Assembly: GCF_000758525.1 (NCBI RefSeq)
Contig: NZ_CP009241.1
Location: 6,510,001-6,574,000, forward strand
Length of the DNA: 64,000 nucleotides
Source of the DNA: Paenibacillus sp. FSL H7-0357
Lineage (GTDB): Bacteria; Bacillota; Bacilli; Paenibacillales; Paenibacillaceae
Direction: 5' to 3'
The notes under the pieces were generated by a model. That model saw only the letters and a program-made list of their open reading frames with translations, was not told the DNA's origin and searched no databases. Position 1 is the stretch's first letter; every line of letters starts with the position of its first letter. Below are positions 1 to 9,131 of this stretch, in pieces. A program made the position numbers and the translations under genes.

Positions 1-12
1 CAAAAGAGACTA

Positions 13-45
13 CATTCCTCCATATTCATTCTGCATTCCTCCATA
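13..45 (+). promoter_or_regulatory. AraC-type tandem operator upstream of alpha-galactosidase
   Basis: The 12-mer CATTCCTCCATA occurs at 13-24 and again, identically, at 34-45, so the period is exactly 21 bp, two helical turns. A TATAAT -10 lies at 67-72. With a 17-bp spacer the -35 would fall at 44-49, a poor match, and would touch the second repeat. This is the layout of an AraC-family activator site. The regulator itself is not in the window and probably lies to the left. Confidence 0.65.
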
Positions 46-117
46 CGTTTGACTGCGAAACAGACTTATAATGAGGCTGTCTCATTACTTCAGCATCCAC
101 CTTAGGAGGTTATTTCC

Positions 118-2310
118 TTGTCCATTCACTATGATGCGAAGCTGCAAATCTTCCATCTGCAAACTGAAAATACCAGTTATGTATTCGGCCTGGCCCGCGG
201 TACGTATCCCCTACATCTGCATTGGGGCAAAAAAATCCGCAGCTCTGCCGTTTCCGATTTATTCGATCCCGGAGCTATGGGCTTCAGCAGCACCGTTGAT
301 CCGGCAGAACCTTCACTTTCCCTGGATACACTCCCCCACGAATATCCGGGATATGGTTCGGGCGATTTCAGGGAGCCCGCTTACGTAGCTGAGCTGGCCA
401 ACGGCACAACGGTCACGGAACTGGCTTACGTGTCCCACAGCATCCTCAAGGGGAAACCGGCGCTGGAAGGCCTACCTGCTGTATACGCCGAGTCTGACGA
501 GGAAGCCGAAACGCTGCAGCTGGTGCTGGAAGATTCACTTGCCGGCCTCAGGGCCGAACTGTCTTACACGGTCATGAAGGGTTTCGATACCATTATCCGC
601 TCGGCCCGGCTGATCAATACCGGAACCGACCCGCTTAAGCTGAACCGTGCCTTGTCCCTGGCGCTCGATTTCCCGCATGATGAATTCGAGCTGATCCATC
701 TTTCCGGCTCCTGGGCCCGGGAACGCCATTTGGTCCGCGCCCCGCTGCGCAGCGGAAATCAGGGCATCGACAGCAAACGCGGAGCGAGCAGCCATCAGCA
801 GAACCCCTTCCTGGCCCTGCTCTCCCCGAATACCGGGGAAGACAGCGGAGAAGCCTATGGCTTCAGCCTTGTCTACAGCGGCAGCTTCAGTGCCGGGGCC
901 GAGGTGGACCAATACGGGTCCACCCGGGTCACGATGGGCATCAACCCCTTCGGCTTCCGCTGGCTGCTTGAGCCGGGCGAAAGCTTCCAGACGCCGGAAG
1001 CTGTACTTGCTTATTCCGATGCGGGGATCGGCGGCATGTCCCGTATTTACCACCGCTTGTACCGTACCCGTCTGGCAAGAGGGCTGTACCGCGATGAACC
1101 CCGTCCGGTGCTGATCAACAACTGGGAAGCCACCTATTTCGGCTTCGATGCGGACAAGATCGAAGATATCGCCCGTGCCGGACAAGCGCTTGGCATTGAG
1201 CTGTTCGTGCTCGACGACGGCTGGTTCGGCCGCCGGGACGATGATTCCACTTCCCTGGGAGACTGGTTCGTGGATAAACGCAAGCTGCCGCAGGGCCTGT
1301 CCGATCTGGCGGAACGGGTGAACCGGCTTGGCATGCAGTTCGGCCTCTGGTTCGAGCCGGAGATGGTCTCCCCCGACAGTGAGCTGTACCGTGCCCACCC
1401 GGATTGGTGCCTGCATGTGCCAGACCGCAGACGCAGTCAAAGCCGCAATCAATTGATCCTCGACCTGTCCCGGCCGGAGGTCTGCGACTACATTATAGAT
1501 GCCGTTAGCAGCGTATTATCCTCGGCTCCGATCACTTATGTCAAATGGGATATGAACCGCCATATGACGGAGATCGGCTCCGCATCGCTGCCGCCCGGGC
1601 GCCAGGGGGAAACTGCCCACCGCTATATGCTGGGGCTGTACCGGGTAATGGAAGAAATCACATCCAGCTTCCCGCATGTGCTGTTCGAGAGCTGCTCCGG
1701 CGGCGGCGGCCGGTTCGATCCGGGCATCCTGCACTACATGCCGCAGACCTGGACCAGTGACAATACCGATGCCGTAGAGCGCCTCAAGATCCAGTACGGC
1801 ACAAGTATTGTCTATCCGGCCAGCGCCATGGGCGCACATATCTCGGCTGTGCCGAACCATCAGGTTCACCGCAGCACCCCGCTCTCCATGCGCGGCGATG
1901 TGGCGATGTCCGGCAACTTCGGGTATGAGCTGGACCTGACCCGGTTCACCGAAGAGGAGCAGGCGGAAGCGGCTGCCCAGGTTGCCTTCTACAAAGAAAT
2001 CCGTTCGCTTGTTCAGCAAGGGGACATGTACCGGCTGCTTTCGCCATTTGAAGGCAATGAAACGGCTTGGATGTTCGTAGCCGAGGACCGGTCCGAGGCA
2101 TTGGCCGGCTACTTCCGTGTGCTGGCCGGACCAAACACCGCCCGCCCCCGTCTCCGTCTTCAGGGACTTGATCCGGACAAGGATTACATCCTTAAGGAAA
2201 CCGGCGTTATATACGGCGGAGACCGGCTGATGTATGCCGGCCTGCTGCTTCCCGAGCTGCATGGCGATTTCCAGAGCAAGCTGCTGCATTTTGTTGCAGT
2301 TGAAAAGTAA
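118..2310 (+). CDS. aga: Alpha-galactosidase, GH36
   Basis: Hydrolyses terminal alpha-1,6-galactose from melibiose, raffinose and related oligosaccharides, probably in the cytoplasm since no signal peptide is seen. The 730-residue length is normal for bacterial GH36. The KWDMNR motif puts the nucleophile at Asp478, and SDNTDAVERL puts the acid/base at Asp548; the SCSGGGGRFD glycine-rich segment lies between. The start is a TTG at 118, chosen because AGGAGG at 104-109 is 8 bases upstream; there is no closer ATG in frame. It stands alone between an AraC-type operator and a terminator. The specific substrate is inferred from the family. Confidence 0.95.
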   Translation: MSIHYDAKLQIFHLQTENTSYVFGLARGTYPLHLHWGKKIRSSAVSDLFDPGAMGFSSTVDPAEPSLSLDTLPHEYPGYGSGDFREPAYVAELANGTTVTELAYVSHSILKGKPALEGLPAVYAESDEEAETLQLVLEDSLAGLRAELSYTVMKGFDTIIRSARLINTGTDPLKLNRALSLALDFPHDEFELIHLSGSWARERHLVRAPLRSGNQGIDSKRGASSHQQNPFLALLSPNTGEDSGEAYGFSLVYSGSFSAGAEVDQYGSTRVTMGINPFGFRWLLEPGESFQTPEAVLAYSDAGIGGMSRIYHRLYRTRLARGLYRDEPRPVLINNWEATYFGFDADKIEDIARAGQALGIELFVLDDGWFGRRDDDSTSLGDWFVDKRKLPQGLSDLAERVNRLGMQFGLWFEPEMVSPDSELYRAHPDWCLHVPDRRRSQSRNQLILDLSRPEVCDYIIDAVSSVLSSAPITYVKWDMNRHMTEIGSASLPPGRQGETAHRYMLGLYRVMEEITSSFPHVLFESCSGGGGRFDPGILHYMPQTWTSDNTDAVERLKIQYGTSIVYPASAMGAHISAVPNHQVHRSTPLSMRGDVAMSGNFGYELDLTRFTEEEQAEAAAQVAFYKEIRSLVQQGDMYRLLSPFEGNETAWMFVAEDRSEALAGYFRVLAGPNTARPRLRLQGLDPDKDYILKETGVIYGGDRLMYAGLLLPELHGDFQSKLLHFVAVEK

Positions 2311-2321
2311 ATACATTTTCA

Positions 2322-2360
2322 AACAAGCAGGCCCGCAATGGATGGTGCCTGCTTGTTTTT
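2322..2360 (+). terminator. Rho-independent terminator after alpha-galactosidase
   Basis: Arms AACAAGCAGGC (2322-2332) and GCCTGCTTGTT (2346-2356) are perfect complements of 11 bp, followed by a T run. It separates the forward alpha-galactosidase gene from the converging XRE regulator. Confidence 0.85.
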
Positions 2361-2409
2361 TAAGCAACAATTTCGATATCGGAGACCACCTCACAGGCAA
2401 CCTGCGAAC

Positions 2410-3357
2410 TTATTTGGTAAAAAGACTCGTGGTTAACCCCTCCATAATCCCTTTACCAAGAAAAGGGGCAAGCGGTAGGACGGCTCCCAGACCTTGTTCC
2501 TCCACAAGCTTCCGGGCACACTCATTCAATACTTCCTCGCTCAGAAAAGGAGCAAGCGGTACCAGATCAATAAACTCTCCGCGTTCGCATGTCTTCCTGG
2601 CACATTCATCTAACACTTCTTCACTCAGAAAAGGCGCCAGTGGTAAAAGGTCGATTATTTCCCCGCTCTCCATAGCCTTCCGTGCGCATTCATCCAGCAC
2701 TTCTTCACTCAGAAAAGGGGCCAGTGCCACCAGATTGCTGATTGGCCCGATCTCTATCACCTTCCTGGCGCATTCATCCAGCACTTCATCACTCAGAAAA
2801 GGAGCCAGCGCCACCAGGTCGCCGATTGGCCCGATCTCTATCACCTTCCTGGCGCATTCATCCAGTACTTCCTCACTCAGAAAAGGAGCCAGCGCCACCA
2901 GGTCGCCGATTGGCCCGATCTCTATCACCTTCCTGGCGCATTCATCCAGTACTTCCTCACTCAGAAAAGGAGCCAGCGCCACCAGATCGCCAATCGGCAC
3001 ATTGGCCTTTACATGCTCAAACACCTCTTCGATTTGTTCCGTCTTAAGCAGCGGCGCAACTTCCAATATTTCTATTGCAGATACCTCATGCTGATGCAGG
3101 TAATCCTCAGTTGCATTTTCCAGCACACTTGTTAGGATCGCTGTCCCCCTACCCTCTTCCAGAATCTCCTCAATAGAGACATTAAAGATTTCCGCCAGCT
3201 CCGGGAGCTTAGAGATATCGGGCATGCTTGCGCCCCTCTCCCAATTGCTGACCGCCTGATAGCTGATTCCCAGCTTATCCGCAAGCCCCATTTGCGTGAG
3301 CCCTGCGGCCCCTCTTAATTTAACGATATTCCTGCCTACCTTTAGCATATCGAACAT
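2410..3357 (-). CDS. XRE-family regulator with tandem 28-residue repeats
   Basis: Residues about 8-65 form a Cro/C1-type helix-turn-helix (GLTQMGLADKLGISYQAVS, then NWERG), so DNA binding is expected. After a short linker the C-terminal two thirds is seven units of 28 residues built on the pattern LAPFLSEEVLDECARK; six of the seven keep a cysteine and only the last unit is degenerate. Each unit could form two short helices, suggesting a small alpha-solenoid that binds a ligand or partner. The start ATG at 3357 follows a purine-rich AAGGGGTGGT. It lies just downstream of a DMT transporter gene divergent in orientation to nothing nearby. The DNA-binding role is clear; the target and ligand are unknown. 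Confidence 0.85.
   Translation of the reverse strand: MFDMLKVGRNIVKLRGAAGLTQMGLADKLGISYQAVSNWERGASMPDISKLPELAEIFNVSIEEILEEGRGTAILTSVLENATEDYLHQHEVSAIEILEVAPLLKTEQIEEVFEHVKANVPIGDLVALAPFLSEEVLDECARKVIEIGPIGDLVALAPFLSEEVLDECARKVIEIGPIGDLVALAPFLSDEVLDECARKVIEIGPISNLVALAPFLSEEVLDECARKAMESGEIIDLLPLAPFLSEEVLDECARKTCERGEFIDLVPLAPFLSEEVLNECARKLVEEQGLGAVLPLAPFLGKGIMEGLTTSLFTK
2461..3048 (-). repeat. Seven tandem 84-bp coding repeats in the XRE gene
   Basis: Units begin at 2461, 2545, 2629, 2713, 2797, 2881 and 2965, an unbroken 84-bp period. The units at 2797-2880 and 2881-2964 are identical at every base, including silent positions, whereas outer units have diverged. This indicates a recent duplication inside the array, in frame. 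Confidence 0.9.
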
Positions 3358-3384
3358 GTTACCACCCCTTCAGCTGTGATGTCC

Positions 3385-4356
3385 TCAGTGTATCGATTGC
3401 TGCTGATTTTGCATATCAAGCGCTGCTTGAGTGCTTGCCTTCTGCGGCCTGCCGCGGAAAACGGTCACCAAAATTACAGCAGCGATAATAATAACGGCAG
3501 CGGTCAGGGTGTTCACGGTTATCTGTTCGCCTGCCAGCAGCCAGCCAAGCAGCACGGCAACTACCGGATTGACGAAGGCGTAGGTCGAAACCAGTGTAGG
3601 TTCGGCGTTTTTTAGCAGCCAGATGTAGGCCGTGTAGCCTATAATCGAGCCGAAGACGATTAGATAACCCAGAGCTGCGTACGAACGGAGGGAAATGGCC
3701 GGTACGTCCATCTTAGACCAGTCGCCGGTAAAGAAGGAGAAAACCAGCAGCAGTGCGCCACCTGTCAGCATTTGCGCAGCCGTGGACATCAGCGGAGAAT
3801 CCGGTATCCGGGCGCTGCGTGAGTACATGGAACCTGCCGCCCAACTAAGGGAAGCTGCCAGCAGGGTAATAATGCCGATCAGGTCGGTTGCAGTGCCATT
3901 GTCTCCCTGCCCCGGCTGGAAGACCAGAACGGCGATGCCCAGCAGTCCAAGCACAATCCCGGCAATAACACCGGGATTTGGACGCTTGCCGCTGCGGCCA
4001 AACCACCCGAACAGCATCATCCAGACGGGCACCGCAGCGACGATCAGAGAAGCAATAGATGAAGAGACCCTTTGCTCCGACCAGGCCACCAGTCCATTGC
4101 CTCCAAGCAGCAGCAGTGCGCCGACGATGGCCGAAGACCGCCACTCGCGTCCTGCCGGGCGCTTAGCACCGCTTAATCTGGAAATGACATAGAGTAAAGC
4201 TCCGGCCACAAAAAAGCGGATTCCGGCCATCAGAAAGGGCGGCATGGTCTCTATCGCGACCTTCATGCCGACATAAGTTCCTCCCCAAAATAAATAAACA
4301 GACAACAACGCGATGCCAACCCCATACATCGCGTTAGCTCCATTCTTTTGCAGCAT
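3385..4356 (-). CDS. DMT-superfamily (EamA) transporter
   Basis: A 323-residue, strongly hydrophobic protein with about ten predicted membrane helices and the two-fold EamA organisation; the first half carries GTYVGMKVAIETMPPF typical of these exporters and the second half a GSIIGYTAYIWLL helix followed by EPTLVSTYAFVNPV. Family members export amino acids, metabolites or drugs across the cytoplasmic membrane; the substrate cannot be read here. The ORF starts at an ATG at 4356. The broken Lrp-like gene just upstream on the same strand was probably its regulator, since such pairs are common. Confidence 0.88.
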   Translation of the reverse strand: MLQKNGANAMYGVGIALLSVYLFWGGTYVGMKVAIETMPPFLMAGIRFFVAGALLYVISRLSGAKRPAGREWRSSAIVGALLLLGGNGLVAWSEQRVSSSIASLIVAAVPVWMMLFGWFGRSGKRPNPGVIAGIVLGLLGIAVLVFQPGQGDNGTATDLIGIITLLAASLSWAAGSMYSRSARIPDSPLMSTAAQMLTGGALLLVFSFFTGDWSKMDVPAISLRSYAALGYLIVFGSIIGYTAYIWLLKNAEPTLVSTYAFVNPVVAVLLGWLLAGEQITVNTLTAAVIIIAAVILVTVFRGRPQKASTQAALDMQNQQQSIH

Positions 4357-4372
4357 ACTGCACCTTCCTATC

Positions 4373-4591
4373 TTATAAAAATTTGTACAGCCTCAAGACC
4401 GGGATTTGAAGGCCGATGATCTTGCCTGTCGTTTCCTTGAAGCTCTGGCTGACCACCTTCACTGAGATCATGACTTTGATTTTCTGATCCAGCTTGCCCC
4501 AGTCCACAATCCCCTTGTAGCCTTTGATGACTCCGTTCTTCTCCAGCTTACCTACTCTTTGATGTACCGAGGGCCGCGAGATGTACAGCAA
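4373..4591 (-). pseudogene. Lrp/AsnC-family regulator remnant
   Basis: The readable part, ISRPSVHQRVGKLEKNGVIKGYKG, split here as ISRPSVHQRV and KLEKNGVIKGYKG, is the recognition helix and wing of an Lrp/AsnC helix-turn-helix, followed by the start of the ligand domain. Normal members are about 150 residues. Here only about 70 are open: the first helices are missing because stop codons occupy the upstream frame, and most of the C-terminal RAM domain is gone. The nominal TTG start has no ribosome site. I read it as a decayed regulator, probably once controlling the adjacent DMT transporter. Confidence 0.65.
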
Positions 4592-5192
4592 TATGTGTCG
4601 TCAGCACCGCTATATACTACACGCTGTCATAGGTCGGCTCGCTCCGCACAACGCAGCCATAGATACGCTCGAATTATATCGGGTCCACAGTCAATCACCT
4701 CATACCGCCAGTATAAATGATTCGGCTCACCTTATGCAGCCCTGTGAAATAGGAGAGCAAGATTACGACAGTACCTGTCTTCCTTGCAGCAACCCAGGAA
4801 CAAATCGACCAAAGCGGAATCCAACAACGCCATTGTTGCCCTTGAAAATAACGAATTGCAGGCTGTTTTTGTACATGCAAAAAACCCTCAAGACGGAATC
4901 CGTATGAGGGTGGCTTAAGCGCTGCTGGCCCGATAAATGTATTTACTACAATAAAAATGCCGTGCAACCGTTTATTTTTAGCTTTAGATGTATTCTGTAC
5001 AGTTAAAAAAGGACGATAGACTCCTTTTAGCAGGATGAGCTTTAGATAGGTGTACCAAGTACAATTAGCTCCGTTTTATTGCCGATTTCTTCCCTTTTAG
5101 TTGCATAGAATGCAGTTACAATTGGAAGATGGCACCTCTGAGCTGTACACAAACTAACCAAAGAGATGAAGCTGTACTCAGAGTTCAGGAAT
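4592..5192. other. Gene-poor stretch
   Basis: About 600 bases with no convincing gene. ORFs of 80-108 codons on both strands have no family motif and no ribosome site. The stretch directly abuts the Lrp remnant and is probably decayed coding DNA. A short hairpin (CCCTCA ... TGAGGG) lies around 4883-4910. Confidence 0.5.
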
Positions 5193-5774
5193 TCACTCCC
5201 TGCCGGGCAGTCCGGCCCCGCCAAAAAACTCTCCTTCCTCCAGCCCCGACACAAACCGCTGCAGCCAGGCATAATATTCTCCCGCATGCTGGAGCTTGTC
5301 CAGATCCCGCTGGCAGGCCTGCCGTTCCTCTTCAGGAGTGTCCTTCGCCTGGATCAGCTCCTGAAGCTCTGGCATCACCGTACCCATCGCCTCCTGCATG
5401 ACATCAATTTCCCGCTGAAGCTTCAGGGTGAAGAAGTTTTTGAATGCCTGAAAAAAATCAGTCTCGGCTACATACAGCTCCTTCCGCTCGCGTTTCTCGT
5501 CCAGCTTGGTCACCATCCGGGAAGCGATCAGGGAGCGGACGCCGTAGCTCATATTGCTTTTGCTCATATTCATGACCTGCTTCATTTCCTCCAGCGTCAT
5601 CGGCTTATCCTCAAAGAACATAATCCCGTATAGCTGCCCGTAAGAAAAATTCGCTCCATATAAATCCATCGTCTGCGCTATCGCATCAATCATCGGTCGC
5701 AGCAGTTGCTCCCGTGGTGATAAATGCTCGTTGTCCTCGCCAAATGCGGCCTGCTTCATTCGCTGCACCTTCAC
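5193..5774 (-). CDS. GbsR/MarR-type transcriptional regulator
   Basis: A 193-residue winged-helix protein. The segment YGQLYGIMFFEDKPMTLEEM leading into KQVMNMSKSNMSYGVRSL is the GbsR-type helix-turn-helix, and the C-terminal half is a long helix likely used for dimerisation. GbsR relatives control compatible-solute or export genes. It is divergent from the UgpABE-like operon starting at 5957, so either that operon or itself may be its target. TTACACAAT occurs at 5801-5809 and 5842-5850 in the shared promoter region, a possible binding motif. Family assignment is firm, ligand unknown. Confidence 0.85.
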   Translation of the reverse strand: MKVQRMKQAAFGEDNEHLSPREQLLRPMIDAIAQTMDLYGANFSYGQLYGIMFFEDKPMTLEEMKQVMNMSKSNMSYGVRSLIASRMVTKLDEKRERKELYVAETDFFQAFKNFFTLKLQREIDVMQEAMGTVMPELQELIQAKDTPEEERQACQRDLDKLQHAGEYYAWLQRFVSGLEEGEFFGGAGLPGRE

Positions 5775-5956
5775 TCTTTTTTAGAATCGTTCCCTCTACA
5801 TTACACAATACTGAAGCTTCGTTACAGGTTTTCTGCAAATTTTACACAATTTCCGAACGATGTTTACTTCCGCTTAACCACGGGCTTGTCTCATGAGTGT
5901 ACAATTTTTTTTGAACAGAGGAGATTTCCTCTGCATTATACCGCAAAATCAAGCTG

Positions 5957-6862
5957 ATGGAATGGGGTATCGGAACGAAAATGACACGCTCAAAGGTTAT
6001 TAACGGCTTGAAGCCCGTGCTGTTCACGCTGCCGGCGATGGTACCGTTCGTTCTGTTCTGGCTGGCGCCGCTGTTGTATGTGCTGTACCTCAGCTTCACA
6101 GAATGGGACTTTATGAGCCCGGAGAAAACTTTTGTCGGACTGCAAAATTATGCCGATCTTTTCAGCAACCCGGCCTTTTACAAAGCGCTGAGAGTGACCG
6201 CGCTCTTCTGTGCGGGCAGTGTGCTGCCGATCATTCTCCTGGGACTCGGACTTGCGCTGCTGATGAACCGCAAGCTGAAAGGCTCCGCACTTTATCAGGT
6301 GCTGCTGTTCTCGCCATGGGTCACGCCAACCGTCGCTGTATCCATTGTCTGGTCGTGGATCTATGAGCCTGAGGTCGGCCTTGCCAATACGGTGCTTGAT
6401 TTCCTTGGACTCGGGAAAATCGGCTGGCTGCAGGACCCCAAATGGGCGCTTGTGGGAGTCCTCCTGGTGACCATCTGGAAATCCGTGGGCTGGGCGATGA
6501 TCTTTTATCTGGTGGCACTGCGGAATGTGCCTTCAGACCTGCTGGAAGCCGGGGAGCTTGATGGCGCAAGCGCTGCTCAGAAGTTCTTTCGCATCACTCT
6601 GCCACTGATCTCGCCAACCACCTTGTTTCTATTCGTGGTGCAGCTTATCCAGGCCCTTCAGGCCTACGATCAGATCAACGTGCTGACCCAAGGCGGCCCC
6701 TCCGGCTCCACCCGCACGCTGCTGTATCTGTATTATCAGTCCGCCTTCGAATCCTTCCAGATTGGAGAGGCTTCCAGTGTAGCTGTTGTCCTTGTCATCA
6801 TCTGCATGCTGCTGTCGGTATTCTCATTTGGCCTCAGCAAACGGACGACCCATTATCAATAA
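5957..6862 (+). CDS. Sugar/glycerol-phosphate ABC permease, UgpA-like
   Basis: Six-helix inner-membrane permease of about 300 residues with the cytoplasmic EAA loop EAGELDGASAAQKFFRITLP, which contacts the ATPase. It pairs with the permease at 6895 and the lipoprotein at 7765. The start is uncertain: ATG at 5957 has no ribosome site, while ATG at 5981 has GGA six bases upstream and gives MTRSKV as the N-terminus; 5981 may be the true start. No ATPase gene follows. Confidence 0.92.
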   Translation: MEWGIGTKMTRSKVINGLKPVLFTLPAMVPFVLFWLAPLLYVLYLSFTEWDFMSPEKTFVGLQNYADLFSNPAFYKALRVTALFCAGSVLPIILLGLGLALLMNRKLKGSALYQVLLFSPWVTPTVAVSIVWSWIYEPEVGLANTVLDFLGLGKIGWLQDPKWALVGVLLVTIWKSVGWAMIFYLVALRNVPSDLLEAGELDGASAAQKFFRITLPLISPTTLFLFVVQLIQALQAYDQINVLTQGGPSGSTRTLLYLYYQSAFESFQIGEASSVAVVLVIICMLLSVFSFGLSKRTTHYQ

Positions 6863-6894
6863 TCCGTACATTTTCCAAGAGGAGGTCTCACCGC

Positions 6895-7737
6895 TTGCGT
6901 ATATTCACACGGCTGGGCGGACCGGCCCGTCATCTTTTTTTTGCCACGCTTGCCCTGCTGATGGCTTTCCCGTTCTACTGGATGGTCACCAGCGCGCTGA
7001 AAACCAATGATGAAATCTGGCGTTCCCCGCCTACACTCTGGCCTGAAGTGCCGCTCTGGGGGAATTTTGCCGCAGCCTGGAATGAGGCCCCGTTTGCAAG
7101 ATACATGGGCAACAGCATTTTCGTCGCCACTTCCATCGTCATTCTGCAGATCATCAATTCCGGCATGATGGCCTATGCACTGACGCATATGAAATTCCGC
7201 CTGAAGGGGCTTTTTGCCGGAGTGATCCTGTTCGGTTATATGGTTCCGGCTACAGCGGTCTACCTGCCCGGCTATCTTGTGCTGTCCGAGCTGCACCTGC
7301 TGAATTCCTACGGCGGCCTGATTCTCTCCAACTCTGTAAGCATCTTCGCGATCTTTCTGATCCGGCAAGCGTTCCTGCAGGTATCGCATGAGCTGGTGGA
7401 GGCCGGTGAAGTGGACGGCGCCTCGCATATGCGGATTCTGTGGACGGTGCTGGTGCCGGTTACGAGGTCATCCTTTGCCGTGCTGGCGCTGATTACCTTC
7501 ATTGATCAGTACAACAATTATTTCTGGCCGATGCTGATTACCAAAGACCCTGACCTGCAGTTAGTCTCGGCTGGCCTGCGCAGCTTTTTCGTGGAAGGGG
7601 GTGCATACGGATTACAATGGCCGCTGATCATGGCCGCCAGCGCCTTCACCATCGCCCCGCTGCTGCTTGTCTTCCTGCTGGCGCAGAAAACGATTATGCA
7701 AAGTGTCAATATGACGGCAGGCTCCAGTAAAGGCTGA
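6895..7737 (+). CDS. Sugar/glycerol-phosphate ABC permease, UgpE-like
   Basis: 280 residues, about six membrane helices, and the EAA loop EAGEVDGASHMRILWTVLVP. It is the second half of the membrane channel with the product of the gene just upstream. The start is a TTG at 6895 supported by AGAGGAGG about 10 bases upstream. It sits 32 bp behind the first permease and 27 bp before the binding-protein gene, so the three are one transcription unit. Confidence 0.92.
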   Translation: MRIFTRLGGPARHLFFATLALLMAFPFYWMVTSALKTNDEIWRSPPTLWPEVPLWGNFAAAWNEAPFARYMGNSIFVATSIVILQIINSGMMAYALTHMKFRLKGLFAGVILFGYMVPATAVYLPGYLVLSELHLLNSYGGLILSNSVSIFAIFLIRQAFLQVSHELVEAGEVDGASHMRILWTVLVPVTRSSFAVLALITFIDQYNNYFWPMLITKDPDLQLVSAGLRSFFVEGGAYGLQWPLIMAASAFTIAPLLLVFLLAQKTIMQSVNMTAGSSKG

Positions 7738-7764
7738 ATCTTACATTTTTGAACAAAGAGGAGA

Positions 7765-9117
7765 ATGATGATGAACGTATTTAAAAGGTTGTCGGCGGTA
7801 TCTATGATTGCCGGATTCACAGTGCTCACGGCTTGCGGCGGAAATTCCGCTTCGGACAACGTTACGGCGGGAGGCGGTGCCTCCGCAGCTCCTGCGGCAG
7901 ACGCCCCTCCAGCCCAAAGCGAACCGGTAACCATTGAATTCTGGTATGGACTTGGCGGCAAGCTTGGCGAGAATATGGAATCACTCATCCAAAAGTTCAA
8001 CGCCTCGCAGCAGGAGGTCATCGTCAAAGGCATCGTGCAGGCAGACTACAGCGAAACCGAACAGAAGCTTCAGGCGGCCATTGCTACCGGACAGGTTCCT
8101 GCAGCCGTGCTCTCCTCCAATATGGACTGGGCGCGTAAGGGATATTTCTCTCCGATGGATGAGCTGATCACCCAGCAGCCGGATTTTAATAAAGAGGATT
8201 TTGTCCAGACCTTTCTGAACCAGGGCCAGGTTGACGGCAAGCAGTATTTCCTTCCGATGTACGGAACGACACAGATTATGTATTACCGCAAGGATGCTTT
8301 TGAGAAAAGCGGCATCGATGCCAGCCAGCTGAAGACCTGGGAAGACCTGGCGGCAGCCGCTGGGAAAATGGCCGTTAAAGACGGCGGCAAAACAACCTTC
8401 TTCGGATGGGAGCCGATGTGGGGCTCCGGCAACATGATTGATGCCGTGCTCAGCAAGGGCGGCAGCGTTCTTAGCGAGGATGGCACCAAAGTAACGATCG
8501 ACTCTTCGGAGTGGATTGAAACCTGGGATCTGTTCCGCAAATGGATTCACGAGGACAAGACCATGCGCATCCACTCCGGCGGACAAGGCTGGGAGTACTG
8601 GTACAAGACCATTGACGATGTGATGAAAGGCCAAGCGGCGGGCTATATTGGCTCCAGCGGAGATCAGGGTGATCTGGATTTCAGCATCGTCTCCGCAATG
8701 GAGCAGCCGGGCTGGGCCGGAGTTGGCGAAGGCAAGCCTGTGGCACAAGCGATCATGGCCGGTATTCCTGCCAAAGCCGGGGATGACGAGAAGCTGGCAG
8801 CGATGAAATGGCTGACCTACTTCACGAACTCCGAGAATACCGCCTTCTGGTCAATCAACACCGGATATATTTCCGTCCGCCAGTCTGCGCTTGAAGATCC
8901 GGCATTCGTCTCCTTCAGCGAGACCAATCCGCAGATCAAAATCCCGTTAATGCAGGCGTCCCACGCCTCCGCCCCCTTCCAGGATCCTACCGGCGGCAAA
9001 ATCAATGATGCGCTGACCATTGCTGCGGACAAGGTGCAGATTGAAAATATCCCTGCGGCTGAGGCCCTGAAGGAAGCGCAGCAAACTGCCCAGGCTGCAC
9101 TTGATAAAGTAAAATAA
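7765..9117 (+). CDS. Extracellular solute-binding lipoprotein, UgpB-like
   Basis: A 450-residue binding protein anchored as a lipoprotein: the signal peptide ends at the lipobox LTAC with Cys24. The mature N-terminus opens with FWYGLGGKLGENMESLIQKF, close in style to glycerol-3-phosphate binding proteins of the UgpB group, and the rest follows the family-1 solute-binding fold. AGAGGAG sits just before the run of three ATG codons, of which 7765 is the first. Glycerol-phosphate specificity is an inference from this similarity and from the two phosphatases downstream; a plain sugar is the alternative. Confidence 0.9.
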   Translation: MMMNVFKRLSAVSMIAGFTVLTACGGNSASDNVTAGGGASAAPAADAPPAQSEPVTIEFWYGLGGKLGENMESLIQKFNASQQEVIVKGIVQADYSETEQKLQAAIATGQVPAAVLSSNMDWARKGYFSPMDELITQQPDFNKEDFVQTFLNQGQVDGKQYFLPMYGTTQIMYYRKDAFEKSGIDASQLKTWEDLAAAAGKMAVKDGGKTTFFGWEPMWGSGNMIDAVLSKGGSVLSEDGTKVTIDSSEWIETWDLFRKWIHEDKTMRIHSGGQGWEYWYKTIDDVMKGQAAGYIGSSGDQGDLDFSIVSAMEQPGWAGVGEGKPVAQAIMAGIPAKAGDDEKLAAMKWLTYFTNSENTAFWSINTGYISVRQSALEDPAFVSFSETNPQIKIPLMQASHASAPFQDPTGGKINDALTIAADKVQIENIPAAEALKEAQQTAQAALDKVK

Positions 9118-9131
9118 GCGGTATATCGTAT

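Noticed and set aside
535..1452. 305-codon ORF on the minus strand
   Set aside because: It is a shadow of the alpha-galactosidase gene: no ribosome site, no family motif, and the forward frame has catalytic residues in place.
2461..3048. CRISPR array
   Set aside because: Repeats are 84 bp, in frame inside a protein gene, without spacers.
4695..4967. 90-codon minus-strand ORF with hydrophobic end
   Set aside because: No family match, no ribosome site, and the surrounding DNA looks decayed.
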